Positions 32,243-43,985 of a stretch of DNA of 64,000 bases are shown here, in pieces; positions within the stretch are counted from its first letter, which is position 1; every line of letters begins with the position of its first letter. Under the pieces are notes generated by a model. That model saw only the letters and a program-made list of their open reading frames with translations. It made no database searches and was not told the origin of the DNA. The DNA comes from Oreohelix idahoensis (taxonomy: Eukaryota; Mollusca; Gastropoda; Stylommatophora; Oreohelicidae): assembly GCA_024509875.1 (NCBI GenBank), contig JAMPIV010022921.1, positions 182,001-246,000 on the forward strand, read 5' to 3'. The translations under genes and the position numbers were made by a program.

Positions 32243-33448
32243 CTGAAGCACATTAAAAACGCACCACTATTATTTATACTGATGCCGAGAAGCTGGAAAA
32301 AAAAGTGTGGGAATGGATTTTCCCCGTGTTTGTCATGAGGTAGAGAGCGAATGGCTGCTGGAATGGAAAGTGCATGATTCAACCCACGGGTTTGTGTACA
32401 GACTACATGAAAACATTGAAAGTTACATGTGCAACACGATTCCCAACAGCTATGACCCTGAAAATGTGTAAGCGTTGTGGCAGTATACTCGGTATAAAAA
32501 GGCCGTTGAGACAAAACATCCAGTACATGTGCTTGAAATGCCACAACTATCTGAAAACGACCACCAACGAGCCATTGGCATGTTGGAGGCCGGAATGAGC
32601 TCGCGGGCCAACATGTCAGATGGATTAGACTGCAGTGGAATGCTGTCCTATTCACAGACGAGAGCAGATTCAACATATCCTTTGCTGATGGACGTATGCG
32701 GATTTGGCGACGATGTGGAGAGCGCTTTGCAGATTGCTGTGTTCGTCAGCACAACCGATTTGGAGGTGGCAGTATTCACATTTGGGGAGGATTCAGTTTT
32801 CACCATCGCTTGCCTCTTCACATCTTCCGTGGAAATGTTAATGCTGTGACATATCGAGATGAGGTTCTGGATGCATTGGTTGCTCCTGCGTTCACAAATT
32901 ATCCAGACTTGCAGCTTCTCCAGCAGGATAACGCACGTGCGCACACCGCATGCATTACGCAGCAATATCTACAGCAGCAGAGCATTGTGACGATTGATTG
33001 GCCTGCCCTATCACCAGACATGTCCCCTATAGAACATCTGTGGGACGAGCTTGGATGCAGAGTCTACAGGCAAGGTTCTCCAGCTAATCTGCAACAGCTC
33101 GAAGCTGCTCTTACACGTGAATGGGTCTTGATTCCCCGGAATTTCCTTCAGAGACTTGTGCGTTCCATGCGGAGCCGCTGCCAAGCTTGTTTGCAAGCAC
33201 ACGGTGGACATACCAGATACTGAGGATAGTGTGAATGAATTTTTTTATAGGTTGCATTTTTGGTTTTCTCCCTTGCCTGCACAGAATGCAATGAATTTCA
33301 TAACAATCAAATGTACAAATTAATGACCAGCATGGATTCATAGGAAAATGAATAAAGATTCCAAATATGTAAACTTGTAAACACTTATATTTACATTTCA
33401 CACTCTGTTCCTGGATTATACAGGTGGTGCGTTTTTAATGTGCTTCAG
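32243..33448 (+). mobile_element. Tc1/mariner element with perfect 25-bp TIRs
   Basis: The termini CTGAAGCACATTAAAAACGC plus ACCAC (32243-32267) are repeated exactly inverted at 33424-33448, each bordered by the TA target duplication (32241-32242, 33449-33450). The enclosed transposase has a DD34E triad but lacks the region between its DNA-binding helix and the first Asp. At 1206 bp it is shorter than a typical full Tc1 element of about 1.6 kb. It lies in an MGAT4 intron. Confidence 0.95.
32475..33223 (+). pseudogene. Tc1-like transposase, internally deleted
   Basis: In one frame LSENDHQRAIGMLEAGMSS is a Tc1-type helix-turn-helix. Within a few bases (about 32600) the frame shifts and goes straight to HVRWIRLQWNAVLFTDESRF, the first catalytic Asp (about 32657). 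Then come HIWGGFSFHHRLPLHIF, LLQQDNARAHTA (second Asp) and SPIEHLWDEL (Glu). Thirty-four residues separate the second Asp and the Glu. Roughly 80-100 residues expected between helix and catalytic domain are gone. The open part from 32696 runs 175 codons to a stop. Confidence 0.88.
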
Positions 33449-33759
33449 TATATTAATTAAAGTTTTCAAGGGTCTGTGTATTGATGGGCTTACATGCTTA
33501 GTGCAAGATGAATAGTAGAAAGAAAGTGAAATTAAGAACCTGAATACGGAAGACATGGTGCTGTTCTGATGACATGAGACGGAAATTGCACACCATAGTT
33601 CTTTGCAGTCATTTCTTGGACAGATTACTTGATATGTGAGATAACATGGATGAGATGAACCAGCATTTTATAGTCATGCTAAGAAGAAATAAAAAGCTAA
33701 AATTGTCATAACTCTGAAGTTGAAGAATAAGGTGATAACTAAATCAATAATATAGGCGA

Positions 33760-34020
33760 TCATCACTTTCCCGCAGTATCTCTCCCTTATCTATATCCAG
33801 TGCACTTTCTATGGGTGCTCTTGAAGCTGGTCTGTCAGCTCTCTCATTACCGCATACCCCTGCATGAACAGGACAATAGATCGACACCAGTTCCTGCAGA
33901 TTCCAAGCGTCTACGCATGATTTCCATTCATGTTGTAGCCAACCATTTTGAACCTTTCGAAGCATGGACTGAGAGTCTAACACAATGAATGCCTTTGTTA
34001 ATGAAGTTTCAGTTAGCCAC
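33760..34020 (-). repeat. LINE RNase H domain fragment
   Basis: The minus frame reads AFIVLDSQSMLRKVQNGWLQ and SIYCPVHAGVCGNERADRPA. The V-x-G-H-A-G-V-x-G-N-E-x-A-D motif marks the RNase H domain of LINEs that carry one. Here P-V-H-A-G is changed and the frame runs into the minisatellite next to it. Confidence 0.75.
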
Positions 34021-34025
34021 CTTGG

Positions 34026-34250
34026 AAATGAAAGTGATAAGAAATGATAGTGATAAGAAATGAAAGTGATAAGAAATGATAGTGATAAGAAATGAAAGTG
34101 ATAAGAAATGATAGTGATAAGAAATGAAAGTGATAAGAAATGAAAGTGATAAGGAAAACATGGAATGGCCTTAGCTGATAGCACACAACAAGAGGACTTG
34201 GCATTTGCTTGTTGGCGGCCTGTGCTCTTTGGGAAGTTAACAGGATTGAT
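34026..34250 (+). repeat. LINE family A 3' tip with a 16-bp minisatellite
   Basis: Units of GAAATGAAAGTGATAA (34026-34153, about 8) are followed by LINE A's last 90 bases (GAGGACTTGGCATTTGCTTG, GGCCTGTGCTC). The unit resembles the single GAAATGAAAATGATGA word at the same place in the copy at 35140, so this array also arose from LINE A. Confidence 0.75.
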
Positions 34251-34447
34251 TGAAACACGAGATGTAACTTGTAGTTCCTTTCTTTATTTGTCTCCACTGA
34301 GACCAAACAGGAATTATATTGGTTCTTAAGAACAGATGAGGATATAGATTATTAATTTGGAGACAATTGTATTTTAATATTTTATTTGACTGCACCATGA
34401 TGTTTTTGTTGAGTAGTTTAAAGGGATGCTACTGTAATATTTTTATT

Positions 34448-34897
34448 AGGGCTGCACCAAAAATTTGATTTGTATTCGATTTAGTGCAGAATAGTGCATT
34501 CAATGAACTATTCGTATTCGGTCGAATAGTACGCTGCCATCAAATACGAATAGTAATTTTTTTTTTTCTTGCCGACAACACGTTTTCAGATAACAGATGT
34601 TGTCTTTTGGCAGAGAATGTTGAGAGACTGGTTTTTATTTTAAAGCCAAGGCATGTTTCATGCAGCAATTTTAAAAACTGATTAATGGCTAGTTAGTTGC
34701 ATTAAATAGTTCCAGGATATTTGCCCTAATTTTTGTAACGCTGTATAATTAATAAAAATGTCAGTAGACCTATTGAACACAACTTTTTATACCCAACATC
34801 ACTCACTATTCATATTCATATTCGGCCAAATAGTTAAAGGCCTCTATTCGCATTCAGCCTAATAGTAAAAACCACTATTCGGTGTAGACATAATTGT
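34448..34897. mobile_element. Possible hAT-like MITE
   Basis: The left end AGGGCTGCACCAAAAATTTG and the inverse of the right end (TCTACACCGAATAG) share CTNCACC, and both subterminal regions are rich in ATTCG. No clear target duplication. Confidence 0.35.
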
Positions 34898-34990
34898 TAT
34901 AGAATGGAATGTGATAACTGACACTGAAGAAAGCTTCTTTTTTTTTGTCTGCTTTGAAATAATAAAGTCCTGTTTATTATCTCTTGCCAG

Positions 34991-35104
34991 CTTTACCCCA
35001 GCATTGGATTCTGGCCTGTTAGAAGTAGTGGTTCCCTCAGCTGGTTTCTATCCCGAATTGAACGACCTGAAGGAGACTTTTGGTGACACGAAAGAGAGGG
35101 TCAA
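34991..35104 (+). CDS. MGAT4: MGAT4 exon c
   Basis: Acceptor CTCTTGCCAG, donor GTGAGT. It reads FTPALDSGLLEVVVPSAGFY and PELNDLKETFGDTKERV, closely matching the GnT-IV Y-x-P-x-L-x-x-L-K-x-T-F-G-D-x-x-x-R-V block. In phase with both neighbours. Confidence 0.95.
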
Positions 35105-35139
35105 GTGAGTTAATTGTGTCCTTGATCAGTCGTGATAGG

Positions 35140-35600
35140 AGTCTTCAACTCTAATATCAAGTCAGTCCTACTGTATGGCTGTAAAACATGGAGAACAGCA
35201 AAAAGAACAATGAAATTGCTATAGATGTTTATGAATGATTGCTTGTGTATAATAGAAGGATTGGGGGTGCAAAATGGTCACCAAGGTGAAACTGATGGCA
35301 AGAGTCAGACACAGGTGCCAGCGGAACAAGAAGTGAGAAGGAGAACACTGGCTTTGGATAGGACACACATTGAGGAAATCTGCTGATAGCATTACAAGGC
35401 AGTCCATGTTCTGGAATCACCAGGGTAAGAGAGGCAGAGGTAGACCAAAAAAAAAAAACACACAGAGACAGAAATGAAAATGATGAGGAGACATGGAAGG
35501 ACCTTGAGCTGATGACACACAACAGGAGGATTTGGCATGTGTTTGTTGAAGGTCTGTGCACCTTGGGAGGTACAGGGTATTGGTTGATGATCAGTCATGC
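35140..35600 (+). repeat. LINE family A 3' end
   Basis: Forward copy: GTATGGCTGTAAAACATGGA (YGCKTW), AACTGATGGCAAGAGTCAGA, GAATCACCAGGGTAAGAGAG. Inserted just after exon c. Confidence 0.82.
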
Positions 35601-36079
35601 ACTTCCAACTGCTTAGCCAAGTCATAATAATACGCAACATAAAAATTGAGACTCTAATGTTCAGTAGCATTTTGTACACAGGGAACACATTGTATTATGT
35701 ATTGGGCCCTAAAATGCATTAAACTGAAGGTGCTGCTTTATAAGAAAAGTGATAGACTACTAAGAAGGACAGTGATCTTGGCTTCCACCAGGACGTGCAA
35801 AGAAAGGGAGACTTTTGAGGCAGAACTTGAAGTAATAGAATGGCAGAAGAGGAGAAATAGGGAAAGGTCAGGACTGGATTAGTTGGAGAGTTTTTTTGTC
35901 TCTTGTCTTATACACCACCAGGCTTTATAAGGACTACTGCTGATAAAGAGAATGATGATGATGATAAGGCTGGTGATGAGGAGGAGAATGAATGAATGAT
36001 AATGATGTAGATGATAATGAAATATTGAATAATGAATTTGAAAGATACATTTGTTTTTCTCATGTGGTTTCTGAAATAG

Positions 36080-36155
36080 GTGGCGCACAAAACAGAACCT
36101 GGATTATGCTTTTCTTATGCTTTATGGCAAACCGAAAGCTACTTATTATGTACAG
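36080..36155 (+). CDS. MGAT4: MGAT4 exon d
   Basis: Acceptor TTTCTGAAATAG, donor CAG with GTATTT. It reads [16 protein letters not shown] then [15 protein letters not shown] is invariant in GnT-IV. Phase 0 at the end. Confidence 0.95.
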
Positions 36156-36339
36156 GTATTTATAGTTTGTTCTTTCTGTAACAGTTTGTCTTTATATGTA
36201 TTTGCTGGCAGTTCTGGAAGTGGTGGTTTTAGTTTTTAAAACTTTATTGATTATAGAAACTGATTTTAGTGAAGCTAGACTTTCCAGCTTGGTTTTGCAC
36301 AATTTCAGTGGTAAATAAGATAGGTTTGTTTTGTCACGT

Positions 36340-36486
36340 GACCTCTACATCTCATGGTAGAAGAGGGATGACTAATTAAGTAGTAAGTTGTTTTGTCACA
36401 GAAGTTCAACATATATATATATATATATATACATGTCTCTAACAGTTCACTTCACTATGGCAGTATCTGCTATGGGATTACCTTAT
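36340..36486 (+). repeat. LINE C tip and SINE 2 tail fragments
   Basis: CCTCTACATCTCATGGTAGA (36340-36385) is the LINE C 3' tip. After an AT run, CTTCACTATGGCAGTATCTG (36449-36486) is the SINE family 2 tail. Confidence 0.55.
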
Positions 36487-36628
36487 GTTATGCCTCTATC
36501 ACAGTGGGTTGTGTTAGAGCATAACAGTTTTAAAACAGTAAGTTTAACTTAGATGTATCCACTTTTAACTCTTTCAGTCCCAAGCAAAAAAGTGGGTTTG
36601 GCCCAAGCAAAAATGGCCACCCCAGTGC

Positions 36629-37746
36629 GTTTTTATTGTTGTTGTTTGGAAATAATTTTTTAAAATGTTCACATGCATAAATAACTTTGTTGTTGTATAT
36701 GAAACTGAAGGTAATTGGATGTACTTTACTCTTGTGCTACAAGTATAAAAGCTTTCATTGAAAAATGATTAGTTATTCAAGGTAAAATGGAGGACAAAAG
36801 AAGAAGCTGATGCAAAATTAGAGGAAAAGTATTCATTAAAATTCTTCTACAATTGTTCCTCATGAGAATATCCAAGGGTAAAGTTTCAAAATGTCACAAA
36901 CAGAAGTATTCTAACAAAGTACAATCAGTTTTAATCAATAAACACTCAGAAGATTGTTAATTTCACAAATTACAACAACAGGTCATATTGTTGTAAAAAA
37001 GAGGAAATTGTCAACCCTGTATGTTTTTATTGTTGTTGTTTGGAAATAATTTTTTAAAAATGTTCAAATGCATAAATAACTTTGTTGTTGTATATGAAAC
37101 TGAAGGTAATTGGATGTACTTTACTCTTGTGCTACAAAAGAAGAAGCCGATGCAAAATTAGAGGAAAAGTATTCATTAAAATTCTTCTACAATTGTTCCT
37201 CATGAGAATATCTGAGGGTAAAGTTTCAAAATGTCACAAACAGAAGTATTCTAACAAAGTACAATCAGTTTTTAATCAATAAACACTCAGAAGATTGTTA
37301 ATTTCACAAATTACAACATTAGGTCATATTGTTGTAAAAAAGAGGAAATTGTCAAGCCTGTGTGTTTTTATTGTTGTTGTTTGGAAATAATTTTTTAAAA
37401 TGTTCATATGCATAAATAACTTTGTTGTTGTATAAGAAACTGAAGGTAATTGGATGTACTTTACTCTTGTGCTACAAGTATAAAAGCTTTCATTGAAAAA
37501 TGATTAGTTATTCAAGGAAAAATGGAGGACAAAAGAAGAAGCTAGTGAAAAATTAGAGGAAAAGTATTTATTAAAATTCTTCTATAATTGTTCCTCATGA
37601 GAATTTCCAAGGGTAAAGTTTAAAAATGTCACAAACTGAAGTATTCTAACAAAATACAATCAGTTTTTAATCAATAAACACTCAGAAGATTGTTAATTTC
37701 ACAAATTACAACAACAGGTCTCATGTTGTGAAAAAGAGGAAATTTC
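36629..37746. repeat. Three tandem 340-395-bp copies in the piggyBac 3' region
   Basis: Each copy starts GTTTTTATTGTTGTTGTTTG (36629, 37023, 37364) and contains AACTGAAGGTAATTGGATGT and AATAAACACTCAGAAGATTG. The middle copy lacks about 53 bp after TGTGCTACAA. Confidence 0.9.
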
Positions 37747-38212
37747 AGTTTATACATCAGAACAATGGGAGTTATAATATTATTTACACATGAATGATTG
37801 TTAGTAACTGAATCTTGTGCATAATTTAAATTTATCAATAAAAATTATTAGTAAAATGGAGGCTGAGTAAGAAGCAGGTAAATTTTAAAGAAAAAGATAT
37901 ATTCTTACCTTGTCGAGTTGCTCCTCTTCTGTAGATAATACTCCATAGGAAAACACATAATCCATATGAAATCACAAAAGATCACTTGTTCTAAATATAT
38001 TTACACTAGGAAGCCTATGTATAAACATATGTATAAACATTATTTTATAATTAAATCCTAAGTAAAAAATTTAACAGAAAAAAAGTCCCTAGCATTTAAA
38101 AAAAAATGAAAATTTCAAATTGTAAGCCCTATCAAACATTTCAGAAAAGGGAAAAGAATATTTTATTTACACAGCTTATTCATATCTAGGCAGACCCTAT
38201 TTATATTGTTGC

Positions 38213-40065
38213 TTATGATAAGCTACAAAGCAATTTTTTTGTACAAAGGTGGGGTCTGCCTGTGCATCCTATACACACAAAGCGTGATCTCCGCCGCTGC
38301 CTTCCATTGGCGCTACAATGAACACAGGCTCTGTCCTTTCCATCAAATTCCACTAGATGTCTGGCTCCAATCATCCGTTCCACTTCATTTCCTTTCAAGG
38401 AGATTTAGAATTTTTGGGTGGACAATCTATTACACCGCCTGGTGTCAGCTCAGCAGCTTCTTTGGACAGATCCTCAATCAAACTCTGTTTAAAATCTTGA
38501 AGTGTTAGCTTCCTTTTTGTCGTCGCACCTTCTTGACACAAATTGTAAAGGATGTGGGCATTTACCTGTGTTACTTCAATAATCCAGTGGTAAATTTTCG
38601 TCCACCACTTTCTGGTTTTACGGTTGTGCATACTGTAGTTTATCCGTTTGATCCATGCTGTCGCAGCCATTCATACTCATATTGTTGTCATCAACTACCT
38701 TTGGCTTTGTAACTTTGGTTAGACCCTTGCCCTTCTCAACCGTTGCGACAGCTGATTTTGTTGAAACAAGTATGCAAGGCTTTTTAGCTTTTTTATCCTT
38801 CCAGGCAACACATAATGTTGTATTTTCCGAGTCCAAAAACCATTTCATCTCTTGATGGCCAAGCTTGAGATTTTTTATTTCAGGAGGGAACCCAACACGG
38901 TTGACATTCAGGGTTCCTGTATAATTATAATTGTGTGCAAGCAGATATTCAATCAGAGCTTTGGATGAATAAAATCTATCAGCAAAAATATGATGTCCTG
39001 ATCTCAGTGGCTTCAAAAGATTGCCGAACACTTTCACGGCATGAGCAGAACTGTCATCTAGACTAGGATCATAGGCTGTATTTTTCCCAAAATAAATTTT
39101 CAAATTGAAAACATAGCCGATTGATGAATCACACAGTCCAAATGTTTTGATATGGTATTTGTGAGGCTTGGTTGCATTGAACTGTTTGTGCCTAAACCAA
39201 CCTTTCCATCCTATAACCATCTCATCAATACAAACATCTTTAAATGGATAGAAAGCATTCTGAAATTTGGTCAAAAGCATCTCGACAAATGGCTCTATTT
39301 TAGCTGCGTCCTGATCTTCTGGTTCACAAACATGCAGCATACTGTGATAAATAGTTTGAAAACGGTTTCTCGAAAACATCTCGTGGTACCAAGGTGTATA
39401 AAAATTTCCTGCAGTGCGCCAGTAGTCCTTGATTTTTGGTCTTCGATCCAGTCCCATCGCAATCATTACAGCTGTAAACTTGAGCTATTCATAATAAGTG
39501 ACTGGTGTCCATGAGCCAAATAAAGAATACTTTCTGTGTGGGTTGTTTGTTTCAACAACTTTTGCAGCATAGGAATTAATGCTGGTTATCAAAGTGCTAA
39601 CAACAGCCTCATCGATGTAAAATTTTAAAAAATCAAGAGGTGTTTGCAAGCTAAGCAGAGCTGGATTTATGTTCTGTCTTGTCTGGTGAAAAGTAAAATT
39701 TGCTTTAGTTTCTCCAGTCGCCACTGAATGCCAAACCGCGTTGTTTGTATTAGGCCTACTAATAAAATCAACATTCCCATCCCTTCTGATTCTTTTTCTT
39801 TTGGCTCGGATATATTACTTGAATTCATTACAGTCTGATTACATGCTCCTATATCCATAACTTCAGTATCTACATCAGACCTATTATCTTCCTCGGTTTC
39901 CGAGGAGTCGATGTTAGGATGCTCCAGCTGAAAATCTTCGTCACTTCTATCTAGGCCTATACTACATTCAGATTCGTTATCACTTTCAAAAATTTCTTCA
40001 AATAACTTACCAGCTTGATCTGACGTTAATCGCCTAGGCCTAATCGAAGCAGTGGGCGTGGCCAT
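38213..40065 (-). pseudogene. piggyBac transposase, broken by frameshifts and a stop
   Basis: The N-terminus is an acidic region starting MATPTASIRPRRLTSDQAGK. The catalytic domain has CIDEMVIGWKG (first Asp), HHIFADRFYSSKAL (second) and NGCDSMDQTDKL (third), matching the piggyBac DDD pattern. RKTRKWWTKIYHWIIEV and a Cys-rich tail (CVHCSANGRQRRRSRFVCIG, CTGRPHLC) follow. Breaks: frameshifts near 39780, 38640 and 38400, and an in-frame TAG near 39480. A typical transposase is about 600 residues, so nearly the whole gene is present but dead. Confidence 0.92.
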
Positions 40066-40207
40066 TTTATCTGAGAAAATATTCACTAAAAATTGCTTAA
40101 AAAAATCTAAAATTAATATCAACACAAATCACGTCTTGTCTTCAAACACACGAGGCATTTAAAAAGAATGAACTTCCTGTCGGAAATGACGTTTTGGGTT
40201 GTTAAAA

Positions 40208-40456
40208 TTAGGAAACAGCTCTGGAAAGGAGCAAAAGATATGAAATCCGATTTAACAAAAAACCTCCCATCATCAATTTTAAATGACTTGACATTAGGAT
40301 CTGACTAGCTTCCACTACTATTTGAAGAACTGCGAATTGTGAATTATTATCACTATCTAGAAGTTCTTCAAATAACTTTCTAACTTGCTTTGACGTTAAT
40401 TTGTGAGGTCTGTCAGAAGTAGTGGGCGTGGCCATTTTATGTAATGAAATATGCAC
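40208..40456 (-). pseudogene. Second copy of the piggyBac transposase N-terminus
   Basis: Starts HKMATPTTSDRPHKLTSKQV and RKLFEELLDSDNNSQ, a diverged duplicate of the start at 40065, and carries the same upstream GTGGGCGTGGCCATTTTAT. It then runs into non-matching frames. A tandem duplication of about 370 bp produced it. Confidence 0.85.
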
Positions 40457-40914
40457 TTAAAAAAAATGAAATTAATTACTTAACACAGTACTCATTTTGT
40501 CTTTCATGGCAAAAGTCCAAAATGGATGGCTATACTTTAAGAAAATAGCATTTTTGAGTTGTCAGAATTAGAAAACAGCCCTAGAAAAGGATCAAGAGAT
40601 ACGAAAGCCAGTTTACTGTTGATCGGGCCAAATGGGTCTAGGAGGAAGTACAGTATACTGGCTCTTGGGTTAAGAAAGTAGATTTAACTCATAGGACCTC
40701 ATTCGTTTAAATCAGGGCTTCTCAACTAGGGGTGCAAGCAACTCCAGGGGTGTGAGACCTGGCTTTTGGAGGTGCGAGACATACCAGATATTTTAGAAGG
40801 CAAATCATCACAAACACAATGTATTATACCAGACAGAACTCAATGTATTTATACAATATGCATCAGTAACAAACACAATTCAGTATGTTGAATCAGATTA
40901 CCAGCGAATAAGAT

Positions 40915-41345
40915 GATGTATATTTAAAAATGCACAGACTTTCAGGGGGTGCTTGCATAGAATTGAACAAATGAAATAGTATGACAACATCACTAATATG
41001 GAGCTGATAAGAACCAGACAAGTGCCAGTGGAACAAGAGATGAGAAGAAGACACTGGTGATGGATAGGACACACATTGAGAAAACCTGTTGATAACATTA
41101 CAAGGTAGTCCTTGTTCTGGAACCCCCAGGGTAAGAGAGGCAGAGGTAGACCAAAAAACACATGAAGAAGAGAACTGGAGGCAGAAGTGAAAATGATGAT
41201 GAAGACATGGAAAGAACTTGAGTTGATGGCACAGGACAGGAAGACTTGGCATGTTTGTTGATGGCCTATGTCACGTGACAGGGGGAACTTGGCATGTGTT
41301 TATTGAGGGCCTGTGCTCCTTGGGAAGCTAAAGGATATTGATTGA
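40915..41345 (+). repeat. LINE family A 3' end with (TTGA)n tail
   Basis: AACATCACTAATATGGAGCT, GAACCAGACAAGTGCCAGTG and GGAACCCCCAGGGTAAGAGA, then GATATTGATTGATTA. A short extra copy of the last 60 bp follows at 41275. Confidence 0.85.
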
Positions 41346-41428
41346 TTAATATTTAAAATGGCTGTTTCTTTTGTAGGGAAGTCACAAACTTTGGAAATGT
41401 TGTGAAATGTTTGTTTGTTTGTTTTCAG

Positions 41429-41540
41429 ATGGAGGATGATGTCATTGCAAAACCAGGCTACTTAAGTATCATGAAAACGTTTGCAAACCAACAGAAAGAA
41501 GACTGGATGATGCTGGAGTTTTCAGCCCTTGGGTTTATTG
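41429..41540 (+). CDS. MGAT4: MGAT4 exon e (metal-binding EDD motif)
   Basis: Acceptor TTGTTTTCAG, donor GTAATC. It reads MEDDVIAKPGYLSIMKTFAN and EDWMMLEFSALGFIG. With the preceding Q, this gives Q-x-E-D-D, the acidic motif that binds the divalent metal and UDP-GlcNAc in GnT-IV. The residue before EDD is Met, where vertebrate enzymes usually have Leu. The exon ends after the first base of a Gly codon (phase 1). Confidence 0.96.
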
Positions 41541-41689
41541 GTAATCTTTATATTTCACTTCTGAACGATTTACCAAAAAATATGGCAAAACATGGAATTA
41601 CCGATTTGGCTTTAGGCTAAGCTGATCTGAGATTGAAATTATTTTAGCTAATAATGCTTATAATAATTATTTATTGTTGTTGTTGTTCT

Positions 41690-41835
41690 TCTTCTTTGTA
41701 TTCTCTCAGACGTCTACATGAATATTTTCTAAGAAAGCAGACGTAAGCTTGAGGCTATTTGTATCTCAATAGATATTTGCCAGAAATGGTACCGGTGACT
41801 TTCTCTCTTCCTCATATGTTGATTTGAAAGCACTG
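41690..41835 (-). repeat. Dispersed repeat family F
   Basis: CTCTCAGACGTCTACATGAA, TATCTCAATAGATA and ATGGTACCGGTGA match 42030-42180 and 21186. Confidence 0.5.
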
Positions 41836-42029
41836 ATATTTTAAGTTCTTATGTCTTCACTACCATAAATACTTACGGCAGAATTTTTCTTCTCATTAAA
41901 GACATATAAATCTTCATAACACTGGATGCTAAGGTTATGAGATAAAGATTAACACAAAGAAAACAAAAATATAAGACATTGTTACAACAGCAATAAAATT
42001 ATGAAAAAGAGACAGAGGATAACTTCTTC

Positions 42030-42245
42030 TTCTTCATACACTCTCAGACGTCTACTTGAATATTTTCAAAGGAAGCAGTGGTCAACTTGAGACTATTTGC
42101 ATCTCCATAGAGTTTTTTGTGAAAATGGTACTGGTGACGGCCATGTGTTCCTCATATGTTGAACATCTTTGAAGCAGTTTAAGTTTAATCTTTGAAGCAG
42201 TTTAAGTTTAATCTTTGAAGCAGTTTAAGTTTAATCTTTGAAGCA
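42030..42245 (-). repeat. Dispersed repeat family F plus a 23-bp triplication
   Basis: As above, followed by three or more direct copies of TTTGAAGCAGTTTAAGTTTA(ATC) at about 42167-42246. Confidence 0.6.
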
Positions 42246-42714
42246 GTTTTGTAGCAAAGGCAGATGATACAGTACAGTTTAGCAACATTCAGTGTGGAAA
42301 ATTCAACTGCCGAATTAATACAAATCAGGACAAGATGTTTTGGAGAGACCTGAACACCCATGCCATTTGACATGGCATTTAGTAAATACCACATCTTGAA
42401 AACAAGGGAAAGAGCTTAAATACCTCATTGTTTATTTACCAGACAGACAGTTGCGAGAAGAACAGGAGGTTTTTTAATGAAGCAAATACTGCACATGATA
42501 TTAGAACAGAACTTGGAATTGAACTCATTACTTTACAGTTAAATTTGTGGACCATGAAAAAGCATTAGGAAATTTAGACAGAGAAACTGATAAGACATTA
42601 TGAAGTTCACTAACCTAATAAAGAAAACATATGAAGACATCAAATGTAGAATTTTTCATGAATGACATCTTACTGAACCCTTTGAGATAAGAACTGGAGT
42701 ATTCATAAAGTGCC

Positions 42715-43255
42715 TCTTGTCATTTACTTACTTAGTCGTTGCTCTTCTACCCTGGAGTGTAGAGGTTTGCCAGAGAGAGCGGCATACTATCCTATCGGCT
42801 GTCTTCCTCCTGGCCTGGTTCCCATCTAATCCTCAGTCCTTCAGAGATTGTCTAATGTTGTCCTCCCAGCAGACTCTGGGTGTCCTGGAGGTCTGGATCC
42901 CTGGCTGTTAGTTTCCCTTACTTGTCATTGTAGCTGATCTTCTCCCATTCTGCAGACATGGTCAGACCATCTTAGTTGAGACTGTTCTACTTGGGTCTGC
43001 AGGGTTGGGTTTTTAGACCATGACATATCATCTGGTTGTGGACCATATCTCTTCTTATTACTTCAGCCACCTTCCTCAGATACCTCATTTGTGAGGTTTG
43101 GATCTGGCTTTCATGGGTAGTAGTCATTGTCCATGACTCGCATCCATACGTCAAGAATGGGACATAGATGGAGCAGTATACAGCCATCCCATCTTCTTGC
43201 CAACGCTGAGGAATCCTTGATTTATGGCCTGAAAAGGTCTCACAGCTGCTGCTCT
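42715..43255 (-). repeat. LINE family C 3' region, minus copy
   Basis: The minus frame at 42987-43187 reads LTYGCESWTMTTTHESQIQT and SQMRYLRKVAEVIRRDMV, matching 22740-22870. It starts with the inverted tail TACCCTGGAGTGTAGAGG. Confidence 0.8.
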
Positions 43256-43390
43256 TCAGGTAGATATCTTATTACAAGTAAAATTATATTTTGCTGGATA
43301 TGTTCTGTAAAACCTTATATTAATTATTTTTATTTTTGTTCTTGTATTAAACAATTTTTAAAATTTTTTAAACAATTTACTTTTGAACAG

Positions 43391-43521
43391 GTAAAATGTT
43401 TAAATCATCAGATGTCCCTATTATAGTGGAGTTTTTCCTCATGTTCCATGCAGACAAGCCCATAGATTGGCTCCTGGACCATCTCCTATGGGTTAAAGTT
43501 TGCAGTCCAGAAAAAGACGCA
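43391..43521 (+). CDS. MGAT4: MGAT4 exon f
   Basis: Acceptor TTTTGAACAG, donor GTAAGA. It reads [19 protein letters not shown] and [20 protein letters not shown]. The [16 protein letters not shown] block is nearly invariant in GnT-IV. Ends phase 0 after GACGCA. Confidence 0.97.
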
Positions 43522-43834
43522 GTAAGAATAGATCTGTTTATATTTGTATTCAGCTTACATTTTTCTTACCTGGCAATCGTCTTGCACAAGCTAGAGATAA
43601 AACCAGCACTTATCTAGTTTATATTGTTTAAATGTGTAATGTATTACACTGGTCCAATTAAAAGTATCACTGGGGATATTGCATGGAAATATGTAAGTAA
43701 ATTTTTTTTAGATGTTTTGACCTCTGTCTGATCATGCAGGTTTAAACATATTGTGTGTTGTAAGTTGAAAGGATGAAAAGTCTGGGACAGGTCCAGAATA
43801 GTTGTCTAATGCAGCCTGATGTAGCAACAGATAA

Positions 43835-43985
43835 AGGTAGTCCCATAGCAGATACTGCTGTAGGGTAGTGAAGTGTTAGAGACTTCACTATACTAGGTCT
43901 AGCACTTCCCTTCCTTGCTGCCTTTTCCTTCCCTAACTCAGGTACGCATTTACAGCTGGGTAGACTGAAGCTTGTTGATACCATG
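43835..43985 (-). repeat. SINE family 2, minus copy
   Basis: Inverse of CAGTATCTGCTATGGGACTA, GACCTAGTATAGTGAAGTCT and CTACCCAGCTGTAAATGC. Confidence 0.75.

Larger units (their letters stand above)
36565..40673 (-). mobile_element. piggyBac element, decayed and internally duplicated
   Basis: TTAA at 36565-36568 and 40670-40673 may be the target duplication, with weakly similar inner ends (CTCTTTCAGTCCCAAGC; inverse CCCAAGAGCCAG). Inside, from the 3' side, are three tandem copies of a 341-394-bp non-coding block, the transposase on the minus strand, and a second copy of the transposase 5' end. The termini are uncertain; the transposase is not. Confidence 0.6.

Noticed and set aside
32374..32598. 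74-codon ORF with CKRCGS...CLKCHN (zinc-finger-like)
   Set aside because: It is an alternate frame across the Tc1 transposase helix region; the cysteines are coincidental.
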